Shown piece by piece: positions 1 to 6,358 of a stretch of DNA of 7,579 bases. The DNA is from Deltaproteobacteria bacterium (lineage in GTDB: Bacteria > Desulfobacterota > WTBG01). The DNA is taken from contig WTBG01000100.1 in assembly GCA_013139225.1 (NCBI GenBank), forward strand, positions 1 through 7,579. The letters run 5' to 3'. A program made the translations under genes and the position numbers. Each line of letters opens with the position of its first letter. Position 1 is the stretch's first letter. The notes under the pieces are model-generated. The model saw only the letters and a list, made by a program, of their open reading frames with translations. It ran no database searches and had not been told where the DNA came from.

Positions 1-492
1 CCTATGGGACACTTCAATACTGAATGGAATACGACTGTTCCGGTTCATTGTCATATGAATTTGGATCTTTTTCCAGCTGTAAAAATTGAAGAAGACCTAA
101 ATGCCATAAGGTATGAAATGGATGGGGTTGCTGACAAATTCGGAAGAGATAAAGACAACATGCGGGAAGGGCTTGACCAGCATTACAACATGGAACACTG
201 GTCTTCCCCTCTTGCAACAAAAGTGGGCTGCAAACTGCTTCAGTTAAAAGAAGAGGATTTTAATCTTTTTATTACGGCATATCATACCTTTTTTGATGCC
301 TACCTTGAAATTTTAAGCAAAAGAAAAGATACTCGTTTTAGTGAAGAGGAGAAGAGACTTAAGCTTAAGAGAAATGGCAAGTGGCTTGAATATATTGCCT
401 TCAAAGATCGGGCTGTCAAAATGGCTCAAGCCGCTGGTATTCCATCTGAGGTGTTGATTGGTCTCAGTTTTCCCCCATCTGCAATTTTTTAA
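1..492 (+). CDS. Divergent HemF-family protein (coproporphyrinogen III oxidase-like), C-terminal part
   Basis: The reading frame is open to the left edge, so the gene probably starts outside the window; the Met at position 4 lies inside the aligned domain. The C-terminal half aligns by eye with bacterial HemF: the block YLEILSKRKDTRFSEEEK corresponds to HemF's YLPIVERRKDTPY-type block. It is followed by a counterpart of the QLYRRGRYVEF segment (KLKRNGKWLEY) and of the ESILMSLPP segment (SEVLIGLSFPP). Upstream, LDLFPAVKIEEDLNAI matches the family's DLTPxYxxEEDA block. HemF normally decarboxylates coproporphyrinogen III using O2 and no metal. Here several near-invariant stretches are replaced: GGG before DLTP, RGIGGxFFDDL, and DRGTxFGLxTGGR. 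The protein also ends a few residues after the PP, whereas HemF continues for a few dozen residues. I therefore infer a paralogue with another function. It heads a same-strand run, 54 bp before the amidohydrolase. Family placement is fairly sure; function is unknown. Confidence 0.7.
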   Translation, partial: PMGHFNTEWNTTVPVHCHMNLDLFPAVKIEEDLNAIRYEMDGVADKFGRDKDNMREGLDQHYNMEHWSSPLATKVGCKLLQLKEEDFNLFITAYHTFFDAYLEILSKRKDTRFSEEEKRLKLKRNGKWLEYIAFKDRAVKMAQAAGIPSEVLIGLSFPPSAIF

Positions 493-532
493 AATATCAT
501 AACAGGATTATCCAATAGAATTGAGATATGTT

Positions 533-540
533 AAGGAGGA
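533..540 (+). promoter_or_regulatory. Strong ribosome binding site for the amidohydrolase
   Basis: AAGGAGGA lies 6 bases before the ATG at 547. It is a near-perfect Shine-Dalgarno sequence and supports that start. It also suggests independent, efficient translation rather than coupling to the HemF-like gene upstream. Confidence 0.85.
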
Positions 541-546
541 AGAATA

Positions 547-1341
547 ATGATTGTTGATAGTCATAACCATATTGTAGCAAAAGATAGTCCCTATTACATC
601 CCTCAAGAGGAATACCTCAAAATGATGGATGATTTGGGAGTTGAAAAGACGGTAATTTTGGGAAAAGATTACGGGAAACTGGGTGATCGCCTGCAATCAA
701 ATCTCCCGGATGAAGAGGTTGCAGATTTTGTAAGGACCCATCCCGATCGTTTCATTGGCTTTACGGCGGCTCATCCCGACAGAGCAGAGAAAGAAAATCT
801 GGAGAGGATTGAACGGGCAGTTAATGTTCTGGGATTAAAGGGCATTAAAATCAATCCTCATGCTGGATTTTATCCGAATGATGCAAGACTCTATCCTGTC
901 TATGAAAAGGCAACGGAACTTGGCATTCCAGTCATGTTCCACACAGGAATAAAAGCTCCTGTTGAAGGGACTCGTGTTAAATATTGTCAACCGATTCACC
1001 TTGATGATGTAGCAGTAGATTTCCCAGATATGATTATCATAATTGCTCATGCCGGGTATCCGTGGGTGGAAGAGACTATACTGGTCGGACTCTATACGGG
1101 AAATGTGTATGCAGATATTTCAACATTAACGCAAATAGAGGGAGTAATGGGGTTTGAGGTTATGATGCCCACATTACGCAAGCTTACTTCTTCATGGGGA
1201 GCTCAACGTGTTCTCTTTGGTTCTGATGGAATTTTTAATGCGGAGGATACAATCAATGCGGTTAAAAGTGCAGACTTTCTCTCTGAAAGTGATAAAGAGA
1301 AAATATTAGGTGAAAATGCACAAAAGCTGTTAAAAATATAG
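547..1341 (+). CDS. Metal-dependent amidohydrolase, ACMSD-like (amidohydrolase_2 family)
   Basis: This is a 264-residue TIM-barrel hydrolase or decarboxylase of the amidohydrolase superfamily. Visible motifs in order: the strand-1 metal site DSHNH (His6, His8); GLKGIKINP at 96-104; FHTG with His132; AHAG with His168; FGSD with Asp227; and the typical C-terminal ending ILGENAQKLL. The pattern of two N-terminal His, a distal His and a late Asp is that of ACMSD and its relatives, which decarboxylate or hydrolyse aromatic-derived acids using one divalent metal. The length is complete, though slightly short for ACMSD. There is no signal peptide, so it should be cytoplasmic. It lies between the HemF-like gene and the VOC gene on the same strand, suggesting a catabolic step. 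The substrate cannot be read from sequence; related members include gamma-resorcylate decarboxylase and uncharacterised hydrolases. Confidence 0.88.
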   Translation: MIVDSHNHIVAKDSPYYIPQEEYLKMMDDLGVEKTVILGKDYGKLGDRLQSNLPDEEVADFVRTHPDRFIGFTAAHPDRAEKENLERIERAVNVLGLKGIKINPHAGFYPNDARLYPVYEKATELGIPVMFHTGIKAPVEGTRVKYCQPIHLDDVAVDFPDMIIIIAHAGYPWVEETILVGLYTGNVYADISTLTQIEGVMGFEVMMPTLRKLTSSWGAQRVLFGSDGIFNAEDTINAVKSADFLSESDKEKILGENAQKLLKI

Positions 1342-1422
1342 TTTGCAGAGAATTGAAATGGCTTGCTGGTTATAAGAAATAGAAGCACCGGATGTGGTGG
1401 GGAGCGGATGATGTTTTGTTTT

Positions 1423-1430
1423 GGAGGAGA
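1423..1430 (+). promoter_or_regulatory. Ribosome binding site that sets the VOC gene start
   Basis: GGAGGAGA ends 3 bases before the ATG at 1434, with its GGAGG core 6 bases away. The in-frame ATG at 1392 has no comparable site and would add 14 residues (MWWGADDVLFWRRN) that do not resemble the family, so 1434 is chosen. Confidence 0.75.
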
Positions 1431-1433
1431 AAC

Positions 1434-1871
1434 ATGAAGATTTGTGAGATCGTAGAAAAAGTGAGACATGTCGGCATAATTGTTGATGATGTTAAAGCTT
1501 CCGTAGAGTTATACAAGAAGTTGTATGATATAGAGGACGGGGAGATAAAAATCATCCCACCTTTTGATGAAAACGAAGCTGAGAGCCGTTTTGCTTTCAT
1601 TCCGCTTGGCGGTCAGGAATTTGAATTGATACAGCCCATATCAGAAAATTTCAAAAAAATGCTTGGGAACCCGCCTGCAGGGATAAACCACGTAGCTTTT
1701 ACCGTAACGGATATCGAAAAAGCGGTTGAACTTATGAAAGAGAAAGGGGTAAGGCTGGGGCATGTTACGAAAGATGGAATTCTTGATATGAAGCGAAGCA
1801 AAGTTGCTTATTTTAACCCTGAAGACACAGGTGGAATTTTAATCGAGTATGTGGAGCCTGTGGAAGATTAG
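1434..1871 (+). CDS. VOC-fold protein, methylmalonyl-CoA epimerase-like
   Basis: This 145-residue protein (from the ATG at 1434) has two paired beta-alpha-beta-beta-beta modules of the vicinal oxygen chelate superfamily. The four expected metal ligands are visible: His12 (RHVGIIV), Glu64 (FELIQP), His86 (NHVAFTV) and Glu138 (LIEYVEP). The pattern and length fit methylmalonyl-CoA epimerase, which interconverts (2R)- and (2S)-methylmalonyl-CoA in propionate metabolism. The typical partners (mutase, carboxylase) are absent here, so an isomerase, lyase or epimerase for a different acid is equally possible. It is the last gene of the plus-strand run, 92 bp after the amidohydrolase, and converges on the ferredoxin-subunit gene with only 33 bp between stop codons. 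Cytoplasmic; fold certain, substrate not. Confidence 0.85.
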   Translation: MKICEIVEKVRHVGIIVDDVKASVELYKKLYDIEDGEIKIIPPFDENEAESRFAFIPLGGQEFELIQPISENFKKMLGNPPAGINHVAFTVTDIEKAVELMKEKGVRLGHVTKDGILDMKRSKVAYFNPEDTGGILIEYVEPVED

Positions 1872-1904
1872 TAATTGGCAAAAACAAAACTTTGAAGTCT
1901 GACA

Positions 1905-2459
1905 TCAATACCGTTTCTTAAATATAATGGAGGGGTTTGTTGCTGCAGAACAAACAAATCCCTCCACATCTTTTAGATCTCCGTATTTTCTCTTCAGATC
2001 ATCTAGCGGGCCGGCGTCAAGTGCCCTCATAGGACAGGCATCGACACATATTGGCTTCTTGCTTTCCAAAAACCTGTCAAGGCACAGTGTGCACATCTGC
2101 ATCTTTGGATTTTCTTCGGTTCCAAACTGGGGCACCTCATAAGGACATGCTTGTCTGCAGAACATCTCACACATATCTTTCCCCAGACACTGCGCTTGGT
2201 CAACAACCATTACACCGTCTTTTTCTCTTTTTGTGATTGCCCCAGCGGGACAAGCCTCGGAACAGAGAGGGCGTTCACAATGATTGCAGGAAAGGGAAAT
2301 ATACGACAGGGAAACATCAGGATACGTACCCTTCTCAAGTGGGGTTACTCTTCTCCAATGTACAGAACCGTCTTTTATGTCATGCCAGTCTTTGCAGGCA
2401 ATGGTACAGGTATAACACCCTGTACAGCGAGACTGGTTAAAATAGAATCCAATTTGCAT
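1905..2459 (-). CDS. DmsB-like ferredoxin subunit with four [4Fe-4S] motifs
   Basis: This 184-residue electron-transfer subunit of a molybdopterin oxidoreductase has sixteen cluster cysteines in four groups: C12-C15-C18-C22; C58-C61-C66-C70 (CNHCERPLCSEACP); C91-C97-C101-C105; and C123-C126-C138-C142. The ending DACPMRALDAGPLDDLKRKYGD is the characteristic DmsB/NrfC-family tail. Family knowledge: such subunits wire the Mo site to a quinol anchor or a soluble partner. The third group is odd: its spacing is C-x5-C-x3-C-x3-CP, where DmsB has C-x2-C-x2-C-x3-CP. The gene starts 14 bp after the catalytic subunit's stop, with an AGGGGA ribosome site in the gap, so the two are co-transcribed. There is no signal peptide or membrane segment. 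An extra Cys170 lies near the C-terminus. Confidence 0.92.
   Translation of the reverse strand: MQIGFYFNQSRCTGCYTCTIACKDWHDIKDGSVHWRRVTPLEKGTYPDVSLSYISLSCNHCERPLCSEACPAGAITKREKDGVMVVDQAQCLGKDMCEMFCRQACPYEVPQFGTEENPKMQMCTLCLDRFLESKKPICVDACPMRALDAGPLDDLKRKYGDLKDVEGFVCSAATNPSIIFKKRY
1929..1965 (+). terminator. Stem-loop at the convergent gene ends, possible terminator
   Basis: GGAGGGGTTTGTT (1929-1941) pairs with AACAAATCCCTCC (1953-1965) across an 11-base loop, giving a 13-bp stem with a single G-T pair. The wobble is tolerated as G-U in the plus-strand RNA but becomes C-A in the minus-strand RNA, so it better serves the VOC gene transcript ending 58 bases upstream. A short T-run (CTTTTAG) follows about 5 bases later, which is weak for intrinsic termination. 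The stem lies inside the last codons of the opposing ferredoxin gene. Confidence 0.45.
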
Positions 2460-2473
2460 GTCAGTTCCCCTGC

Positions 2474-4663
2474 TTAAACTTTAAACTCCCTTTCTATCTG
2501 TACAAGACAGTTGTTGCTACAAAATGCACCGGCTGGTGAGTGTTCATCTTTCAGCAAGACGTTTGCGCATCCTCCCCTGTCAATACCATTTTTATCAGGG
2601 TTGTACCAGGCCCCTTGATCAATGCTTACCACTCCGGGCATAATTCTTTCAGTTATTTTAGCAGTAAGTACTATTATTCCCCGGTCGTTAAAGACCCTGA
2701 CTGTTTTACCATGATGGATATCCCTTGTTGCTGCATCAACGGGGTTAATCCATATGGTCTGGGGCTCGAGCGTTCTGAGCCATGTAATGTTAGCCATATT
2801 CGCATGCGTGCGCCGCTTGGTATGGGTGGTGATAAGCTGTAAAGGATACTTCTCTATTAGAGAATCACTCCTCCCTTCCCAGGGCTCAATATACATAGGG
2901 ATGGGTGGAAGTTTAGAGTCGTTTTTTTCTTCCAGCTTCTTCGAATATATCTCGATCTTGCCCGAGGGTGTGGGGAAAGGGTTAGCTTTCAGGTCTTTAA
3001 TCTGCTTGGTGAATGAAATGGCAGGCTTACCAATCTTTATTTTAAAGACACCTTCTTTTTTAAAGGTATCATAGTCCGGAAGTGGTTTTGTGTCACTCAT
3101 ATCGTTTGCATCTTCCCAAAAGCTCCTTAGCCATTCATCTTCAGTAATGCCACTGTATCCCTTGATACCGAGCTTCTCAGCAAGTGCTGTACATATTTCC
3201 AGGTCTGATTTAGATTCGTAGAGTGAATCAATGGCTTTATTCATATAGATACAGTATGGACCAGCCTGCCAGGGCCGCACAATATCGTTCCTTTCAAACT
3301 GAGTGTTAACAGGTAGCAGGATATCGGCAAACCTGGCAGTGGTTGTCATAAACTGCTCATGTACAACAATTGTCTCCAGTTGTTTTATTGCTCTGACAGC
3401 TTTGTTGGTATTCATGAACTGATTCACCGGGTTTCCGTTTGTAATATAAGCCATCTTGGCGTCAGCTTTATATCCCCCCTCTTTACCTCTCAAAATAGCA
3501 TCCCAGAGCTTGGTAATATGGATTGCGGGTCGTTGTCTGGCTCCTTCCGGTAAACCGCCAGGCATTTTCCTTGCTATCAGTCCAGTGCTGGTGTTGGGCT
3601 GAAGGCCGACAGGGCAGAGTCCAAATCCTGCGGGGTCTCCACCGTATATTCCAATATTGCCTGCCATTGCGGCAATAGTTGCGGCTGCCCTGTGAAACTG
3701 CTCTCCAAAGGCAGTACGCCCTGGTGCCCCCAGGGTGAGAAGTTTGGATGGTTTTTTGGTGGCATACTCCCTGGCAAGGGTTGCAATTGTCTCAGCCGGA
3801 ACGCCTGTGATAGGTTCCGCCCAGTCAGGGGTTTTGGGAGGTCCGTCAGTTGTTCCAAGCACGTAACCTTTGAACTTTTCAAACCCAACGGTATAGGTTT
3901 CTAGAAATTTACGGTCATGAAGGTTTTCAGTAATCATTACATAGGCCATTGCTATGAGCATAGCCGTATCGGTGCCGGGCCGTATGGGTATCCATTGACT
4001 GGCAAATGCCGCGGCGGAATCGGTAAAGCGCGGGTCAACCGAAACAATTTTAATCCCTTTTTCCCGTGCCTGGGAAAGGTAGTAAGGTGTATTGGTGCGC
4101 TGTACTGTTTCAGCCGGGTTCCACCCCCACATGATGATAAAACGGGCATTGGGAATATCATCAGAGGTATGGCCAGCGGTAAGAGTTCCATAGGTTGTCT
4201 CTGACGAAAAGAGGCTACCCCAAAAAGAAGCCGATCCCCAGCACGGTGTAAAGCCTCCAAACATAGTCAATAATCTGAAAACAGCCAGCTGGCTATGGAG
4301 AAACGTTCCGGTGTTTCCTGAGTATGCAATGTAGTAAATTGCATCGTTTCCATAATTTTCTTTTATGCGTTCCAGTTCACTGGCTACTTTGTCTAAGGCT
4401 TCATCCCAGGTGATGCGAGTGAACTTCCCTTCTCCCCTTTCTCCGATACGCTTTAGAGGATACTTGAGTCGATCAGGAGCATATACTCTCTGACGATATG
4501 CGCGTCCCCGTGCGCAGGCTCTGAGCTGAGGTTCCTCCCCACCGTCAGTCTCTATCTTTGTTATTACCCCGCCTTTAACATGCAACTTAAGCAGACATGT
4601 ACCGCCACAGTCATGAGGACAACTGCTTATAACTATTTTTTCTGTGCTGTTTAATTCGGACAT
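2474..4663 (-). CDS. Molybdopterin oxidoreductase catalytic subunit, DMSO reductase family (DmsA/YnfE-like)
   Basis: This 729-residue enzyme binds a Mo- or W-bis(pyranopterin guanine dinucleotide) cofactor and one N-terminal [4Fe-4S] cluster (Cys15, Cys19, Cys23, Cys50, with the following CARGR supplying the conserved Arg). Further family blocks are YAPDRLKYPLKR (61-72), FTRITWDEAL (81-90), MWGWNPAET (178-186), DPRFTDSAA (210-218), the late pterin-binding FADILLPVNTQFERND (445-460), and a C-terminal beta-barrel with ITTHTKRRTHANMAN (611-625). The N-terminus has no twin-arginine signal, and no DmsC- or NrfD-type anchor gene lies nearby, so a soluble cytoplasmic complex with the 184-residue ferredoxin subunit is inferred. 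That points to catabolic hydroxylases or transhydroxylases, or to an unassigned reductase, as much as to respiratory DMSO reduction. The metal-ligand region GGFTPCWGSASFWG (136-149) is atypical. The ribosome site before the ATG is weak. Family certain, substrate unknown. Confidence 0.93.
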   Translation of the reverse strand: MSELNSTEKIVISSCPHDCGGTCLLKLHVKGGVITKIETDGGEEPQLRACARGRAYRQRVYAPDRLKYPLKRIGERGEGKFTRITWDEALDKVASELERIKENYGNDAIYYIAYSGNTGTFLHSQLAVFRLLTMFGGFTPCWGSASFWGSLFSSETTYGTLTAGHTSDDIPNARFIIMWGWNPAETVQRTNTPYYLSQAREKGIKIVSVDPRFTDSAAAFASQWIPIRPGTDTAMLIAMAYVMITENLHDRKFLETYTVGFEKFKGYVLGTTDGPPKTPDWAEPITGVPAETIATLAREYATKKPSKLLTLGAPGRTAFGEQFHRAAATIAAMAGNIGIYGGDPAGFGLCPVGLQPNTSTGLIARKMPGGLPEGARQRPAIHITKLWDAILRGKEGGYKADAKMAYITNGNPVNQFMNTNKAVRAIKQLETIVVHEQFMTTTARFADILLPVNTQFERNDIVRPWQAGPYCIYMNKAIDSLYESKSDLEICTALAEKLGIKGYSGITEDEWLRSFWEDANDMSDTKPLPDYDTFKKEGVFKIKIGKPAISFTKQIKDLKANPFPTPSGKIEIYSKKLEEKNDSKLPPIPMYIEPWEGRSDSLIEKYPLQLITTHTKRRTHANMANITWLRTLEPQTIWINPVDAATRDIHHGKTVRVFNDRGIIVLTAKITERIMPGVVSIDQGAWYNPDKNGIDRGGCANVLLKDEHSPAGAFCSNNCLVQIEREFKV

Positions 4664-4690
4664 AAATCTTATTAGTCAGGTGTATGTTTA

Positions 4691-4717
4691 AAAAAAGAGT
4701 GTTGAATTACGAACCAT
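4691..4717 (-). other. Possible 9-codon leader ORF upstream of the oxidoreductase operon
   Basis: On the minus strand, AAGGAG is followed 7 bases later by ATG and the short frame MVRNSTLFF, then TAA (4690-4688). It lies about 25 bases before the oxidoreductase start. The ribosome site is better than that of the main gene, and the frame ends in a run of T. It could be a leader peptide or chance; there is no independent support. Confidence 0.15.
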
Positions 4718-4815
4718 TTATATACTCCTTTTTCATATTTCACGCAAGGATTAAGGAGTTCTATATTTTTTTCTTGAGTGAATTATCACCGTATGTTATT
4801 TGGTATGGGATACAG

Positions 4816-4856
4816 CGGAATGGCACTTTCTAAAGATTGATCGGAACAGGCACTTT
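4816..4856. promoter_or_regulatory. Imperfect direct repeat in the divergent promoter region
   Basis: CGGAATGGCACTTT (4816-4829) recurs as CGGAACAGGCACTTT (4842-4856), offset by 26-27 bases, about 2.5 helical turns. It sits 60-100 bp before the flavoprotein start, in the 251-bp region between divergent genes, where regulator sites are expected. A palindrome TTCATGAA (4864-4871) follows. An operator role is inferred from position and repetition only. No convincing -35/-10 pair was found in the whole intergenic region. Confidence 0.35.
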
Positions 4857-4914
4857 ATGTCTGTTCATGAATAGAAAGGTTGTACTTTATCTTCTAACAG
4901 TATGGTGAAAAGCT

Positions 4915-6234
4915 ATGGCAAAAAAATATGATTTAATCGTGATAGGAGCTGGTCCTACCGGCCTTATGGCAGCAAAAGTAGCAGGAGAAAACGGTTTAAA
5001 AGTTGCGTTGATAGAAAAGAAAAATGACATCCCGAAAGTTAAAAGGGCTTGTGGTGAAGTGATCAACATTAATGAATACAGCTGGGGTGATTTTATCAAT
5101 TTTAACGCCAAAAGGAAGTTGTTGAATTTCCCCGTTAATGGCATCAGTGTTAAATACGAAGGCCCTTATAAAAATATCTATGGTATGTACACTTATTCAC
5201 CGAGTGGTCAGTGTATCATTATGGGGGACTGTTCAGAGGCTGGAAAGGTTGGAGATGCGGCAAGAAAAGGGATTGCAATTGATAAAGAAATACTGCAACG
5301 TGGTTTGTTGGAAGATGTCCAGAAGAATGATGTCGAGGTAATACAGGGAACCTTTATTCATGAGGTTGAAAAAAAGGGAGAAACCGTTACGGTAAGAGAT
5401 GACAGCGGGGAGTATGAAGGGGTGTTTGTTATAGCAGCAGACGGCTTGAATTCTAAGATGGCACAACGGCTGGAATTCAATAAAGAACGGGAATTTCGTG
5501 GTACCTTAAGGTGTCTCTTCTGGCATGTAACAGGTGTTGAACCTCCTGCTCCTGATGCACTCATTCACGTGATGGGAGGAAAAGAGGCGCCCGCTCTCTT
5601 TGGCATGTGCTGTACCCACCGTGAAGGGGAGTATTGGATTGCCGTAGATGATTTCAGCTATAAAACTGATTTAACAAAAGGTGCTGATTATGTAATGAAA
5701 AAAGATGCCTTTTCTCCCTGGTTCAAGAAGCTTAAAATAATAAGAACTACTTCTTGTGTGGGAAACTTATACTCACCTGTTGTGGAACCATTTAGGGACA
5801 ATGTGCTTTTGGCAGGGGATGCCGCTTATTCCCCTCAAATAAGTATTAATGGAGGTATGATCTGTGGCTGGAAAGCAGCCAATTCGGTTGTGCTTGCATT
5901 GCTGGAAGGGAAGAGAAACAAGGAAGGTGTGATGAGTTACCTTGATTGGTGGAAAAAAGATATTGTTGAACGGTTTCCTTATGGGGGAGGAAACTTTATG
6001 GAAAGCCTGGAAGATAGTGAGATTGATTACCTTTTTAGCCTGTTTAAAGAGCCACTTCCCGGGACCCTCGATCCCACTACTGCAGGCATGCACATGCAAA
6101 AGCACATGATGAAGATTATGCCTGTTATCAGTGATGAGCATCCGGAAATTCTGGAGAAGTTGAAAGCATTTCAAGCCAAAACCTCAGAAGAGATTTATGC
6201 TGAAAGACAGAAGGTAGGGTTTCCCAACAGGTGA
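4915..6234 (+). CDS. FAD-dependent oxidoreductase of the geranylgeranyl reductase type
   Basis: This 439-residue flavoprotein shows the three standard motifs of the p-hydroxybenzoate-hydroxylase-fold group: the N-terminal dinucleotide site LIVIGAGPTGLMAA (8-20), the mid-protein AADGLNSKMA (174-183) and the FAD-ribityl motif NVLLAGDAAYSPQISINGG (296-314). A cysteine at 46 in KRACGE lies where geranylgeranyl reductases carry a conserved Cys-containing segment. Members of this family reduce isoprenoid double bonds, often taking electrons from ferredoxin or NAD(P)H; many bacterial members near Fe-S enzymes have unknown substrates. There is no signal peptide. A ribosome site GGTGA lies 6 bases before the ATG. 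It is transcribed divergently from the Mo-enzyme operon, with 251 bp between starts, which suggests shared regulation and perhaps electron exchange (inference). Downstream it converges on the Cys-rich protein gene. Confidence 0.88.
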   Translation: MAKKYDLIVIGAGPTGLMAAKVAGENGLKVALIEKKNDIPKVKRACGEVININEYSWGDFINFNAKRKLLNFPVNGISVKYEGPYKNIYGMYTYSPSGQCIIMGDCSEAGKVGDAARKGIAIDKEILQRGLLEDVQKNDVEVIQGTFIHEVEKKGETVTVRDDSGEYEGVFVIAADGLNSKMAQRLEFNKEREFRGTLRCLFWHVTGVEPPAPDALIHVMGGKEAPALFGMCCTHREGEYWIAVDDFSYKTDLTKGADYVMKKDAFSPWFKKLKIIRTTSCVGNLYSPVVEPFRDNVLLAGDAAYSPQISINGGMICGWKAANSVVLALLEGKRNKEGVMSYLDWWKKDIVERFPYGGGNFMESLEDSEIDYLFSLFKEPLPGTLDPTTAGMHMQKHMMKIMPVISDEHPEILEKLKAFQAKTSEEIYAERQKVGFPNR

Positions 6235-6358
6235 GCTGCTAATTGAAGTGAGATTGGGAGAATAGTCGGAGGGATAGATCGCATTGAGGTTAGTCAAGCA
6301 AGGAAGAAGCTGCGGGTCAGAATGAAGCGAGAAGCAGAGTTGAATGACCACATAAATA
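6235..6358. other. Convergent intergenic region with no recognised element
   Basis: This 124-bp stretch between two convergent stop codons is purine-rich on the plus strand. No credible hairpin with a T-run, RNA gene or coding frame was found in it. Confidence 0.5.

Noticed and set aside
1392..1433. Upstream ATG extending the VOC protein by 14 residues
   Set aside because: There is no ribosome site before 1392, the added residues are unlike the family, and a strong ribosome site precedes the ATG at 1434.
3577..3888. A 103-codon minus-strand frame, and similar frames at 3917-4260, inside the catalytic-subunit gene
   Set aside because: The main frame is continuous family sequence across this region; these are shadow frames without motifs.
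4724..4759. Inverted repeat ACTCCTT / AAGGAGT followed by T-rich sequence
   Set aside because: Only 7 bp of stem with a 22-base loop, and it sits in a divergent promoter region where no gene ends. It is more simply two ribosome-site-like AAGGAG words on opposite strands.
4821..4862. Sigma-54 promoter suggested by TGGCAC and AGGCAC
   Set aside because: Neither copy has the required GC of a -12 element ten bases after the GG: position 4834 reads AG and 4861 reads CT.
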